NCBI GenBank assembly: GCA_006538405.1 | Contig: BJKQ01000006.1 | Coordinates: forward strand, 2,565,001 to 2,629,000 | DNA from: Hansfordia pulvinata | Lineage: Eukaryota > Ascomycota > Sordariomycetes > Xylariales | Reading direction: 5' to 3' | DNA: 64,000 bases | Shown: positions 12,501 through 24,490 of the stretch, one piece after another | How positions within the stretch are numbered: the stretch's first letter is position 1 | How the letters are laid out: each line of letters opens with the position of its first letter | Program-made: the position numbers and the translations under genes | The notes under the pieces: generated by a model | The model's input: the letters and a program-made list of their open reading frames with translations, nothing else | What the model was told of the DNA's origin: nothing | The model's database searches: none

Positions 12501-13426
12501 CGCCCTTCTAGTCGTACTTCGTTAGCGCCGCTCTTATCAGTGTCCGATTGCGCTCCACCACCACTGCTGCCCCGGCCCCCGGTTCACCTCTTCGCTTCGT
12601 CCTCGTCGGTCTGTGTTTCTGTCGCGTACTGCATGTAAACCCTTGCGCGTGGCATGTGTACAACTCGCGGGGAACAGGCGGCCCTGACACTCTACATGTA
12701 GAGGCATCATCTCCCAGTCGCAGAGGAGAGACACCTCGGAAGTGCCCGTCGAGGCCAGAGACCCCAATACTCAACCCACAACGAAACGAGCCGGGCAAGG
12801 GTGCGCCACCAGCTTACGACTGGAGTATCTATCCCACGCCCTGGCGCCTCGGGCTCTGGGGTACGGGTATGCTTATCTCGTACCGCAAAGACTTCTGGAA
12901 GGTCCTTCGCGGTGGGATCGGCGCGACGTTCTGTCTTGCAGCGTGAGTGCTGGGCCGTGGCTGGAGAGGCCTTTCTTGTCCCATCCTTGCTGTTCTCGCA
13001 CCATATGCTGCATCCGCAGGGCGATTCCACTCCACGATCCCAGCCGCGAGTGCGGGTGAGGTGGCTCCGAGGCCTGTTCTGGAACAAAGATCTCGCGGCA
13101 CGCCGGTGTGGCTCGAGCCGGTTGGGGGCCAGAGAGAAGCGAAACAACTTGGCACGGTTATTATCTATTTTATTTTCTTCCTCCCTTCACTGCCCTGGTT
13201 CAGGCGTTGATGTGATCTGACTATACACATGAAACAGCCCTGCGGAACTGACAGCGTAGAATACTGGCGGCGACCTCCCCCACCTGCCGCACCCTCTCGA
13301 GATAGATGCAAGCGAACGCCTGACGCCTTTCAATGCCAAACAAAATCATTTGTCTCCTCATTCATGACCCTCATTTCGGTGCCGCTCCGGCGGTGCAATG
13401 TGAGCCAGCGGTACCTCCCAAGATTC
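9592..13426. other. Long gene-free stretch
   Basis: About 3.8 kb without a supportable gene on either strand. Open frames reach 176 residues but overlap in several frames and show no domain, hydrophobic pattern or splice support. TACGAGTA/TACTCGTA 8-mers cluster at 11399, 11469, 11508, 12107 and 12239. No tRNA-like A/B box pair was recognised. It could hold promoters, a non-coding RNA or relics too decayed to see. Confidence 0.55.
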
Positions 13427-14301
13427 TTATACCAGGAGCACGGCGTTGACACAGCCATCTGTAGCCAAGTCAGTACGGGTTTTTGGGGGACCGAGCAAGA
13501 TGCAGGGCAGCAGCATATTGCCACTCCAAGACAGGGCTGGCGAGACTCACCGTTCTCAGCATTATTCGTAATCTGGGCGTAGCGGCCCCAGGCGACCTTT
13601 CCGCCAGCCGTGACCAGGCCAAGCTCGCTGACGTTGACCTCGATGATGCAGCCCTTGGACAGGACGCCGAGCTGGGTGTAGAGGGGGTTCTGGGGGTTTT
13701 TCTTGACGCCCAGGATGGGCAGCTGGACGGTGACACCGAGCTCGGGGTGGGTGACGTTGGCCTTCTTGTAGCGCAGACCCATGGGGCGGATGAAGCGCTC
13801 GTACTTGGCCGGGCGGCGGGTGAAGTCGGGGCCGACAAAGGTGGGCTTGGTGACCATGCGCTTCCAGCCCTTCTTCTGCGTCTTCTTGCCCGTGGTGACC
13901 ACCTTGAACATCTCCTCCTCGCTGATGCCGCGGACCTTGGGCAGCGGCACGGCAAACTTGGCCGCCTTCTCGGCACGCTTGTTCTTGATGGCGCTGCTGA
14001 GAGCCTTGGCCTGGGTGGGGTTGCTGCGGTCGAGCAGGTAGTTGGGCACGGGCGTCGACGGGTCGTTGTCGGTGGCCGACTTGACGTTGCGCTCCTCGTG
14101 GGCCTTGATCTGCTTCTTCATCTGGATCTTCTCCTTGTGGCGCTTCTGCTGGTGCATCTTGGCCCGCAGGCCGCGCAGGTTCTGCGCATCTTCAGAGGCC
14201 TTGTGAGTCTCGCGGGCCGCGCGCTTGCGGGTGCGCTCCTCGTGATCGAGGCGGCGACCGTGCAGCTTGGTCCACCGCTCAATGTACTCGTTCTGAGGCA
14301 T
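13427..14301 (-). CDS. NSA2: Ribosome biogenesis protein NSA2
   Basis: Nucleolar assembly factor of pre-60S particles, of the eS8-like/NSA2 family, needed for 27S pre-rRNA processing. Exons on the minus strand are 14301-13551 and 13458-13427, with a 92-bp GTGAGT intron. The protein starts [20 protein letters not shown] and has a long basic helical N-terminal half rich in Lys/Arg/Glu. It continues with [20 protein letters not shown] and [17 protein letters not shown], and ends with [16 protein letters not shown] joined to [10 protein letters not shown] in the 32-nt last exon. Length is 260 residues, the family norm. It is divergently paired with the mitochondrial bL21 gene across 664 bp. Confidence 0.95.
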
Positions 14302-14965
14302 GTTGGTCCGTGAGGGGTTGCGTCGCCCTCAAGCGCTTCTCAGCAGATCGTCGGTATAGGGAGAGGAAACCGTGTCGGACAGCCAGGGATTTCTGCCGTG
14401 GTGTGGGTGGCTGTCGCTGGGAGGAAGAGAGGTAGCAAGGCTGTCGGTGATAAGGATAACAAGAGGATGGAGAAAAAAGTTGACGATGATCGGTAGGCGG
14501 GACCCTGCCACGCTGCCACGCTGCCCCACTGTGCCCGCCGCTTGTACGAGTACGAGAAGTTCTATTGGCTCTGCCTGTTTCTCTGGGACGACTACCTGGT
14601 AGGTAGGTACCTCTGAACCGAAGGTCTTCAGGTACGTGCTGGCTCACCAGCCACATCCTGTCCGACCTGCCTCTCAGAGTCTGTGGCTGAGCACCGCCAC
14701 ACGTCGGGTTTCTGGTGGAAGGACCTCATCACTGCTGCAGGGCAGTTCCGTCTCCACTTTAAAGTGCCAGGTCCCGTCGCTTCATCAATCTCTACCAACC
14801 TAAGGTACCTGACCTCTGGCTCGACGCCCATCGCAGATTGCGTATCGTGCCTGCGTCTGCGTCTGCGCTTGTCCACGTCCACCCTCGACCGCGACGAGAC
14901 GACCTCCATCGCCGCCACCAACCTACAAGTCAAGCCAGCCACGTCCCGTCGCGCCATCGCCCATA
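14302..14965. promoter_or_regulatory. Shared divergent promoter NSA2 / mL21
   Basis: This 664-bp interval separates the start codons of two divergent genes for cytosolic and mitochondrial ribosome production. A TACGAGTA motif occurs at 14545 and a GGTAGGTAGGTACC-like stretch lies near 14598. Co-regulation is an inference from arrangement only. Confidence 0.45.
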
Positions 14966-15625
14966 ATGAGCCGCTCCCTCCTTCGCTCCGCCCTGGAGCT
15001 GCGCACCCCCCTGACGCGACTGCCGCCCTCGTACCTCCTGCCCATCCGCGCCCTGAGCACCGCGGCATCCACCCCGTCGACGACGGCGACGGCCGCTGCC
15101 GAGGCCACGCATATCCGGTCCAAGACGGCCTCCGCGCCGGCCACCGCGCCGGCCACCGCCCCCGCAGCCGCCATCTTCCCCGACGCGACCGCGAGCCGCA
15201 AGCAGAAGGGCGCCGCGCCCGCGCCCACCGACGCCGAGGCCCAGCAGTCCATCGAGCAGCTTCTGCCGCTGCTGCGCGCCCAGCCCGGCGGGCGCTACGC
15301 CACCGTCCACATCCACAGCTTCCCCTATCTGGTCCAGGCGGGCGACCGCGTCCGCCTGCCCTTCCGCATGCCGGGCGCCCTGCCCGGCGACGTCCTGCGC
15401 CTCAACCGCGTCTCCGTCCTGGGCAGCCGCGACTACACCCTGCGCGCCGGCGCCGCCGGCTACATCGACGAGTCGCTGTTCGAGTGCCGCGCCACCGTCG
15501 TCGGCGTCGAGAGCGAGCCCATGCGCATCAAGGAGAAGACCAAGCGCCGCAACCGCAAGACCAGGACCGTCCGCTCCAAGCACAAGTACACAGTCCTGTC
15601 CATCAGCGAGCTCAAGGTCCTCTGA
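14966..15625 (+). CDS. MRPL49: Mitochondrial large-subunit ribosomal protein bL21m
   Basis: Component of the mitochondrial 54S ribosomal subunit, the L21 family member (yeast Mrpl49). It is a single exon of 219 residues. The N-terminus is Arg/Ser/Ala-rich without acidic residues (MSRSLLRSALELRTPLTRLP), as expected of a mitochondrial presequence, followed by an Ala/Pro linker. The L21 fold begins near residue 105 (GGRYATVHIHSFPYLVQAGD) and continues with RLPFRMPGALPGDVLRLNRV. It ends with the basic signature KEKTKRRNRKTRTVRSKHKY, which contacts rRNA in the family. The yeast-style symbol is by homology. Confidence 0.93.
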   Translation: MSRSLLRSALELRTPLTRLPPSYLLPIRALSTAASTPSTTATAAAEATHIRSKTASAPATAPATAPAAAIFPDATASRKQKGAAPAPTDAEAQQSIEQLLPLLRAQPGGRYATVHIHSFPYLVQAGDRVRLPFRMPGALPGDVLRLNRVSVLGSRDYTLRAGAAGYIDESLFECRATVVGVESEPMRIKEKTKRRNRKTRTVRSKHKYTVLSISELKVL

Positions 15626-17197
15626 TCGGGCCCTCTCCGCACCACACCTGGGAGCCGGTTGGGCTTGGAGAGGCGAAAAGAAGAGGAAGGTCCCTCATAT
15701 ATATCTCTCTCTCTCGACGAAACGGGATTCCACGCGGCCGCCATAGGTGCCTTTGTACAAAATAAAATGTTTCAACTGCGAAGGGTGACGGTGGGGCAGT
15801 GTGCGGCTCCCAGAGGTTGAGACCTCTGCGAGTAAGAAAGGAGGCGCCAATATGCTCCGTTCGCTGGACGCTAGATAGAGAAAAGATTAAACGATCTTGT
15901 ACATTAATGTCATATCAGGAGCCTGTGGAAACAACAGCATACTCTATTACTGATTTAAGTGTGCCGCCTATCTTGTGTCGCGCTGCCAGTATACACCACC
16001 CACTGCGCACCCACCCAGTGAGCGACGGGTTCCTGTGACACCATTCATACCTATGTGGTCTTCATTGGTATATTTCAGGATAGGCCTTTCGGATCAGGTG
16101 CTTCGCTCAGATATCAACACAACAAACACGAGACCCCGTGCAGCCTGGCATAGGAATGACTATAGAGACATACGTCGCAACCGGCTTCGACTACAATGTT
16201 AGGGCTTACGCTACGTCGTAGGCTGGCGCTCAGCATCTTGTTTCATCGACGCCTTGCCAGAGTCGGTCGGGCTGATATCTGTCGCCACTCTTCAGCAGGA
16301 GGCTCTGGCAGTGTACACCTTCTCAGCCTCATTGGCGACCTGCGTGCCTCGGACCTTCGTTAAGTGCGGCTCCGTGTACTGAACGACCAAGGAGCCAAAC
16401 AAAGAATGGCATCAGATCGCATTCCACTGCTGAGATTTCGGTGTATGATCAATTGACAGGACCAGGGCATTAGAAATCTGGCAGAAGTGAAATCGCGGAA
16501 TTGCGCACCAAGCAAATCAAGAAGTAGACACCATAATGCTCGGTAAGGTTTCCAATTCATCAAGTCCCGATTCATTATCATAGAGGAAAACAAGAATAGT
16601 CGAGCCCAGCACGACGCCCGTTGAAGCATCCAAGGCAGTCGGGGTCGACCAGATTCGAGCTCTGAAGAGTCGCCAGGGCCATCGTGTCTATCCAGTATCA
16701 AGCCAACCCACTTGAATCCAGAGATGACAGGAGGGCACCGACGAAGAAGAATCGCCGCCAAAGAAAATTCTATACAAAGACCCGACAACTCCCATCGCAA
16801 GTTTTCGCTTTTCATTCCTCCACCACATCCTCCACGCCAAACCTCTCTCCCTCTCCTACTTCTTCCTTGCGGCATGAACGCCAAAAAGCACCAAACGCGC
16901 GCAGATGGGGGTATTTAAGCTGGAGCCGGGACTGTGCCGACCAGAAGAAATGCAAAATTTCGAAGGTAAAACAATGCGGCTGTAGTAAAATAAGAAGCCG
17001 ATGAGAAACAGGAATCGTTAAAAGCGTAGAGGATAAACCATGCATGCGCATGTTCTCTCGAGGTGTGTGAAGAGTGTTCGAGATTCGATCTACCGTAACC
17101 CAAGTGTGCATTAGAGACGCCCATCACACCAGGCACTGGTATCCGTGATGTAGCGGGTTTGAGTCTGTACGTGGAGGTCAGGCCAAAGACCGCAAGG
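15626..17197. other. Intergenic between mL21 and MPS1 3' ends
   Basis: The mL21 gene and MPS1 converge here. A short ATATAT/CTCTCTCT tract lies at about 15698-15716. I see no coding signal; the longest minus-strand frame near 16360-16884 has no recognisable features. Confidence 0.55.
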
Positions 17198-19975
17198 CTA
17201 CCTGGAGTCTCTGCCCACAGCCTTGGCAACGCTGCCCCAATATGCCTGGGGCCAGATGCTCAGAGCCTCAGCCTCGGTGGGCATGCGCTCACGGCAGCGC
17301 GAGACGACACTCTGCACGATGCAGCGGAGCAACTCCTCGGAAATGGGCAGCGAGCCGTCCGGGGACTCCGCCGGGTACAGGAACGGGTCGGTAGGCGACA
17401 GCAGGTCGGCGCAGGTGGGGCGGGCGTGCTGGTCGCGGTTGAGGCAGCGTCGCATGGTGCGCAGCAGGCTGGGCGGCACGGGGACGTTGCCCAGGCCGCG
17501 CTCGCGGAACTCGATGCCGTAGTTCCAGTCGATGATGGCGTGGCAGCGGCCCATCGGGTGAGCAATGTGGCCGAAGGGAGGCGTGCCGTACACCATCTGA
17601 TACAGGATGCAGCCGAGACTCCACACGTCGGAGGGCTTGCCGAGCTTCATCAGCTTCTTCCGGTCCGCGCCGGGGTTGACGCTGATGCGCCGGCCGTTGG
17701 GACCGGCCGAGTTGGAGTCGATCAGCGACTCGGGCGACATGTAGTTGGGTGTGCCAATCTGCGTTTCGCGGTGCACGTTGACCGTCTCGTCGGTCTCGAT
17801 GGCGTTGGCGATGCCAAAGTCGATGAGCTTGAGGCGCCCCTGGACCAGGACAAAGTTGGCGGGCTTGAGGTCCGAGTGGACAATGTCGTGCTTGTGGACA
17901 GCCGCCACACACTCCAGCATCTCCTGCCAGTAGTAGCGGACAAAGACGGGGTCGAACTTGGCGTTCTCGGCCGTCATCTTCTGGCTGAGGACCTTGTTGA
18001 GATCCAACTCGCCCATCTCCATAAGCTGCGCCGTGCCTGTTAGAACCCGCAGACTAGGTCGTAGAGGGGAAGGGGACTTACCACACTGAGAACCTTCTTC
18101 TCGTCATTCATCTCAAAGTCGATCAGCTGAATCACTCGCTCGACGCCCGTGAGCTTTTTCAAGAGGTCAATCTCGCCCTTGAAGCCGCGGACAGTGTTTT
18201 CATCCGCGCCCTCAATGGAGACCCTCTTCAAGGCCAGCATGCGGCCATTGTCCGCCGCAACGCGGTAAACCTTTCCGCTGCCGCCCCTGCCGAGAGAGTC
18301 GAGGCGGGTGTAGCAGTGGCCGTTCACCTTCATGTAGTTGCGTCGCTTGGCAGCCTGGGCGGTCGCCGACGCACCGGCAGGCTTGGTGGCGGTGTCCAGT
18401 ATGGACATTTTGGGAGGTGGCGCAGGGGCGGCTCGATGGGGCGTGTTCTGGGCGAGGTTTCCAAGGGGCTTGCGGTTAGGGGAGGCGACTGGCTTGTTCA
18501 CGGAGGAGGGCTCTATGTGCACTGGCCGGATGGCAGGCTTCCCAAGGTCCTTCTCCAGCACAGCCAAGCCAGGCATTTTGTTTCTCCGGAACGTAGGGGG
18601 CGCGTCATTCTCCTGGTCCCGGCGTGAGGGAATGTCGGGCTTGGGGGAGGAACTCGATAGTGGGGGATCGGTATCTCATCCCTCTCCCGCTCCGACGGAA
18701 GCTTTCGCTGTTCGGGCAGAGGCTGAGACTGAGGCTGGGGCTGGGGCTGCTGAGGAAGAGGCATGTCTTCGACGCTGTCCACACCCTGAGCGGGCGACTC
18801 CCGTCTGGATACTCTGGCAGAATGCCTGCCGCTGACCGGACTCCCAGAAGTGACCCTGTCTGGCGCGTAGACCGAGGAAGCCAGGTTGTCTGCCGCATCG
18901 ATGTCTATCAAGTCCTGGGGCTGGTTGTTCTCGGGGTCTTGGCTCGCCGGCAGGCCTTCATCTCCATTCTCCACGTCTTCCTCGCTCTGTCTTCTTCGGC
19001 CTCTCCGCGCCGGTTCGCTCAGGAAGCTTCCGGGTATCTTGCTCACCCGCTTGACACGAGCACTCTGTAGTCCCAGGTTTTCGTTGTTCCGGTTCCTGGA
19101 GCGGTTAGATCCAGCGCGGGAAACACTCCCCAGTCCGACGGCAGATCGGTCGTAGTATACACTCGGGGGCGCCTCTTGGGCATCGTTGTCTTCGGGTTGT
19201 GACGCATTGGAGCGGTGGGAGCCGGAATCCGACTTCTTGGACGACCCCACCGCGATCCGAACAACGCGGTTCTGCTGCGCCGGCGTGTTGACATCCTTGT
19301 CGCGGACCTCCGAGGCATTGGCCCTGTCCTCGGCGGCGCTGTCCCGACTCGGGGGCGACCATTGCTCTGTGATGTGGACAACGATGACGTGGAGCGCCTC
19401 TTGGAAGAGCTTGACGGCGCGGCGGAGGTGGTGCCGGTGCCGGAGATGATGGAGTTGGACGCCGAGGCCGAGGCCGAGGCCGCACTCAGGCGCACGACCC
19501 TTTTCCTTGGAGGGCTGATCTCCTTGTCGGCGACGCTGCGAACAGGGGAGGTTGGTCTCGAAGACAGCTGGGCGCTGCTAGCACGCGTGTGTCTGCGACC
19601 GTCGGCCAGCGAGGCGGCCGAGTTGTGGAGGGCAATGCGCCTTCTAGGCGGCTTTTCCTGGGCGGCTTGGACGGGGGAGGAGGGCTGCTGGCTTTGGGCT
19701 CGCGTGCGGACGCGGCCGTGGGGCTCGCGGTCCGGGTCCGGCCCGCCGTCGTTCAGCAGGGCTTTGGTGAGGGCGCTGAGCTTCATAGGCACAGGAATCT
19801 CGTCGTCGGAGCTGTCGTGCGCGCCGGCTGAGGACGGCTGATGCTGGTGGGAAAGGACCGGGTTCGACTCGACGCGGCTCAGCTCGGGGCGGGCGGTTCT
19901 TCTCAGTCCCGAGCGGAGGGATGATTTCCTGGTGGGCATGGCGCCAGCCACCGGGGTGGGCGAGGCGGTCGCCAT
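17198..19975 (-). CDS. MPS1: Mps1/TTK dual-specificity checkpoint kinase (two apparent frameshifts)
   Basis: Kinase for spindle assembly checkpoint signalling and spindle-pole duplication, acting at kinetochores. Exons on the minus strand are 19975-18082 and 18025-17198, with a 56-bp GTAAGT intron. The C-terminal kinase domain shows a glycine loop (LGRGGSGKVYRV), ALKRVSIEG with the ATP lysine, EMGELDLNKVL, HSDLKPANFVL in the catalytic loop, LIDFGIAN and QIGTPNYMSPESL, all in the TTK style. The long N-terminus is disordered and Ser/Pro/Arg-rich. Its frame breaks at two G5 runs (plus strand 19351-19355 and 18662-18666). Adding one base at each joins SQSNGRP to PSRDSAAEDRANASEV, and DEIPIP to PLSSSSPKPDIPSRRD, giving about 907 residues. 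Because the kinase is expected to be essential, assembly errors are the likelier cause. The ATG at 19936 (MPTRKSS) is an alternative start. Confidence 0.88.
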
Positions 19976-21721
19976 CGGATGCCGGGTGTCGTTGTTGTTG
20001 TTGTGGTTGTTGTTGCTGCTGCTGTTATGGTCTGGGGGGGCGGGATGTGGTTTGTATGGGTAGAAGGTGGTAGATCCGAGTAGGTAGGTAGGTATGTTTC
20101 CAACTCGAGGGGGTCCCAATGGTGGTGGCGGCTCGAGTGCAAGGGCGGGCTGATTGGTGTACGGAGTAGGGCGGGCGGGCAGGTGGCGCGTCGTGAGGAA
20201 ACGGCACGGTTACACCGCGTCGTGGGCGAAGGGCTGGGGGCTGCGTCGCGGCGGCGGTGGTGGTAACGGATGCTCTACGAGTGAGTGTCGGTAAAGGCCA
20301 TGATCCAAATATCACAGGTTGCTGGTGAGAAGCGACGGACTCGGTGGCAGGGCGAGCGGGTGCGGAGCAGATGTATTTGTCGCGTCCCGGGCCCGGCTGG
20401 CTTGGTTGGATGTGGACGATGCTGGCCTCCCCTGCAACAAAAACGGAGACCCCAGCGGCGCTTGGCGTTGTCATGGGCAACCACGGCAAGCAAAACATTA
20501 CGGGCCAATGAGAAGCCGGGGCCGCCTGGCTCCCTGGAAATATGCTTGATGCATAAACTCTGCACTCAATTGATCAGGCTGGCTCCACACTTGACTGCAT
20601 GTGGTCGGGCGCCTCCGGTCACCGCGCACGGCTGTAATAACGTACTTGACGTCTCGTCTGGTTGATTGTTGGAATGAGCTACGTGTACGAGTATGCAAGG
20701 GGCTGTGGGGGTTCGTGGTGCTGCGAGCATGTGCGGATTCTCACTCGAGTAAGAGCAGAAGATACTCGTAGTCTGTCGAGCATCAAGCCCCGCAAGCAAC
20801 GCGACCGCCGCAGATCCCCACTGTATGGTATGTTCATTCAGATGCGCAGACCTCTTTGGATTTCACAGCAAATGATGCCTTCCATAGGGTTAGTAGCAAT
20901 CTCTGAGTTACTTGCGAGAAGATCAGATTAGTCTCTGAGCTTTAATAACCCCTCGCATCCGTCTGCGGCCACAAGTTACATCGAAAGACGGGCACGAAGA
21001 GATTGCTGTAGCTTGCAGACCCACGTTGCGCGTACTCGTTTGAAGAAACCGTGCTCCCACCGGCACTGGTGAGCGAGGTTCCTACGAGGAGGAGGCGTAA
21101 GAGGGCATCACGTCATACGTACGGAGTATCTGTTCACGATTGACAAACGTTGCGGCTAACCGGTTTGGCCACTGGGTACGTGGTGCCCATCCGCTGCTTG
21201 TCGAAGACATATGGCTCTTGAGGTCGCTATTGATCAAGATATTTTTGCTCGGGCAAGGCCCCTCTCATGGCTCCCTCGCGCAAAAGATACTCGTAGATGA
21301 GGGTAATAGGCTTAGGGGTCTCGTGCAACAGCCTTGTCAGATTATCACGATGCACGAATGTTCCCCGCGAGCCAATATGCCGCCTGATGCGCAAGCCCTC
21401 TCGGGTGGACCGAGCCACTTGACGTACGGATGGTGGCTTGCCAAGACCATAGATGCGACTTTATTCCGAGCTTCGCTGCTGCGCATGTCATGTTCAGGGA
21501 GGAAGGACGTCGAGTCGTTGAGAAAGCAGGTCTGTGATGGTATTGAGAGCAGAGGGGCTAGCCCCAATGCGCAACGCAGTGGTGTTGGCTCTTTTTGAGT
21601 CCCTTCAGAACTTTTGATCCTCCTGCGCCAGATTTCATACAATATCCCTCCAGGCCGTGTCCGTAAAACCTTCTCATGTTCGCATATTTTTTGTCTTGTC
21701 GTAGAGGTATGCGATAGGCGC
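19976..21721. other. Intergenic upstream of MPS1 / downstream of RPP2
   Basis: No gene is seen. It holds the MPS1 5' region with a TTG/CTG-repeat leader near 19990-20030, and TACGAGTA-type 8-mers at 20686, 20763 and 21288. Open frames are short and overlapping. Confidence 0.55.
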
Positions 21722-22110
21722 TTAGTCGAAGAGACCGAAGCCCATGTCGTCGTCGGACTCCTCGGCGGCTGTAAAGCATCGGTTAATGGATGCGCGACCC
21801 TATGAGCAGACATTATGATGAACTTACCCTCTTCCTCCTTCTTCTCCTCGGCAGCGGGCTCGGCGCCACCGGCGGCACCGCCGGCAGCGGGGGCGCCACC
21901 AGCACCGCCGCTGGGGACGGAAGCCAGCTTCTCGGAACCAGAGGCGATCAGCTCCTGGATGTCCTTGCCCTCAAGCTCAGACAGGAGCTTCTCCAGGCGC
22001 TCCTCCTCGGCCTCAATGCCGACGGACTCGAGGACAGCGGTGATGTCCTTGGCGGAGGGCGAGGCGTTGCCCGCCAGGTTCAGGAGAAGGTAAGCTGCGA
22101 GGTGCTTCAT
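21722..22110 (-). CDS. RPP2: 60S acidic ribosomal protein P2
   Basis: Stalk protein of the large ribosomal subunit that recruits elongation factors as P1/P2 dimers. Exons on the minus strand are 22110-21828 and 21768-21722, separated by a 59-bp intron. The protein begins [20 protein letters not shown] and has the P2 helical dimerisation region ([20 protein letters not shown]). It continues with a Gly/Ala hinge and the conserved acidic tail [13 protein letters not shown]. Length is 109 residues, normal for P2. The start MKHLAAYLL is typical of P2 rather than P1. Confidence 0.96.
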
Positions 22111-22126
22111 TTTGAATGTTGGGTGA

Positions 22127-22260
22127 CTGCAGTGTGAAGAGAACTCGGTCAGTAACGTTTCCTTTCTTTTTCCTGGTTCGTAGGCGGAGGGGTCGACCGG
22201 TGCGGTGGACGGTCGCTGGGCTGGCGCGCGTGGGTGCGAGTCGTCGGGCGGGCTACTCAC
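22127..22260 (-). other. Probable 5' UTR intron of RPP2
   Basis: On the minus strand GTGAGT begins at 22260. A CTGAC branch-like sequence and a pyrimidine stretch precede CTGCAG ending at 22127, just 17 nt upstream of the RPP2 ATG. Leader introns are common in fungal ribosomal protein genes. It is inferred from consensus only. Confidence 0.6.
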
Positions 22261-22885
22261 AAATGACGTTGACGTGAAAGAACACGAGATATCAATCGAT
22301 TTAACCGCGGGTTGGGGCGGAGACTGAAACTTCAATGTTCTGAGGTGTTGGTTCGTGATCGCGAAAAGACCAAGTTGTGGGCGGTACGACTAAAGTGGCA
22401 CTTATCGGGCTAGAAAGTTTCGCGGCTTGGGGGAATTCGCCCGCCTGGCCGGCCTTTCTGCGGATTGTGTGCGTGTGCGTGCAGCCAGCTGCCAAGTCCG
22501 GCAGCGAAGCTCGACAGCTGGAATACTGGGTTTGGCGTGGATGGATTAGGTAAGGTATCTTCTACGAGTACGAGTGGTAGGTACTCAGGCTACCTATTGG
22601 CCATCCCCACTCATCCAGATACTTACAGGTAGTCAAGCCGACTACAAATCTTTGCTGGAACACGTGATGCTGAGGTTTGTGATGGTGAATATTCGTACCA
22701 TCACAATGCTGTAGAACGGAGAATTTCCCATGTGTACGCATCGTCATGCCTTCTCAGTCGACCATTCTCACACATCGGTCATCCTTCATTCAACCCTCGT
22801 GAATACCGGCAGCCCCGACTGAGTCACTCATACCCGACTCCGCCAATACCCGGACACCTCACTCAACCGCGCTAATGGAAGAATC

Positions 22886-22929
22886 CGAGTATGCTAGAAG
22901 ACTGCGGCGAGTATGCTAGAAGACTGCGG
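22886..22929. repeat. 22-bp tandem duplication
   Basis: Two perfect head-to-tail copies of a 22-bp unit beginning CGAGTATGCTAG and ending ACTGCGG, with no spacer. Confidence 0.9.
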
Positions 22930-24454
22930 TATCGAATCGAGCAGAGTCCAGTGGTGTATAAGTAAAAGGGGCACAACAGAAATGGTCGACGTTGTTAGAC
23001 AGAGAGTTTGATCACTTGCCCAGCGAGCCTGGCCTTGCCTTCCCTTACAGCCTTCTTTATCAGCCTAGGACCGACTAGAGACTATGGTGTAAAGTCCCTG
23101 CTATTCGCTCTACTTTCAGTCGCTTCTCGCCGACGTTCGTGTTATGCGGCTTTACGCTTGCGACTTATCTCCAGCCACTATGGAAAGTATGAAGCCGCGC
23201 CCTTGGAAACACACTCCCAGTGCATTTCGATGAGATGGGCACTAGGGACGAGTACACATCTCGCACCATCTGCAGCCATGACCCAATGCGCTGTGGCGGC
23301 CCGTCTCGTGCAGGTACGAGTGCACGCATGAAGCCTGGCACATGCGAGTTATGATTGCGGGCGGAATCTTCTAAAGCCACACTGTACATCTCACCAGTCT
23401 TCAAGATTCCATCGCCAGCTATATGCACTCGAGCGTCTCAACTTGATCGTCTCGGGCGCAGGTGTGGAATCTGGCTGTTGTATTCGCACGTGTCTGATGG
23501 TAACGAAGCATGCTCGTCCGGTTGCGTGTGGCGGCGTGGCTCAAATGTGGCGGCCAATGGCAGTTAGTGCAAAAGGCATGGCAAAAGAGAGCCAGCAATG
23601 ACGTCGCGGGCGTTGCAGGCAAGGGGCCCGTATGATTGGGCAGGGAGTGGCAAACGGGTTGCTCCAGCTGTCTCGGCCCCCTACTTCGAGGAGAATGTAT
23701 AGCGTCTCGAACGCGTGCGAGTTCCCTCCTGTGCGAGTATTTGTGCTTTTGTAGGTTAGGTATTCGTACAGGCGGGGAAAAGTAACGATAAACAGGTGCT
23801 ACTAGTACAACACAGTCGCAGCTATTCTCCGCGCATTGAGCCTGGGTGAAAGAGGAGGGCTTCGAGACATTGGACTTGAGTTGTAAGAACAGACCATCCG
23901 GTCGCTGGTGACTACATAGATAGGTGCCTGCATACCTGTACGTATCACGTAATAAGTTATCAACCTCACTCCAAATCGGCGCCTACGGAAATGTGTGGCC
24001 AGAAAACTCCACAACTCGAGTAGCAGGTGGCTTCCAACACGCGAGTGAGCAAGCCCCTTTGTCCACGTGCACCTCACATGTAAATATCGTAGGTATGGAA
24101 GATGTAGATCTAGAGGCGTCGCTACCTAGGAACAGCCCTGCTGGGTCCGCGTCGCCCACTCGCTTCCATTCGTTCGACTGCCGCTTCTGCTGTCGGCAAC
24201 TTTTACCTTAGGTAGGTACTTAGATATCTAGCCCTGTACCTACAGTACCTAAGGTACACTCTCGCTCCGTCCCGTCGGCCCCTCGAGGCACCTAGGCAAA
24301 GATTATTATCGTAATGTAGGTTGCCTCTTTAGGGGCAGCCGTTTACTCGCAGCCCCGCCCGATCAAGCTGGAGCAGCACTCGGGGCCAGCTAGAGAGAGA
24401 GCCCGGGCGGAGTTAACGGAAGGTCGGGGCGGTCGCACCGGATCACGCCAGCGG

Positions 24455-24490
24455 GCTGGGCACTGCGCTGGGCACTGCGCTGGGCACTGT
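24455..24490. repeat. 12-bp tandem repeat, three copies
   Basis: Three adjacent copies of GCTGGGCACTGC, the last with a final T. The repeat is non-coding and lies about 640 bp upstream of SPT2. Confidence 0.85.

Noticed and set aside
13483..14313. 276-residue plus-strand frame
   Set aside because: It is the exact antisense of NSA2, which is certain. Its Leu/Gly/Ala/Asp-rich composition is the usual shadow of a GC-rich gene.
14683..15765. 360-residue plus-strand frame over mL21
   Set aside because: Its second half is an Arg/Pro/His-rich shadow of the mL21 gene read in another frame. The true frame has a complete L21 domain.
17159..18043. 294-residue plus-strand frame
   Set aside because: Antisense of the Mps1 kinase domain, with no features of its own.
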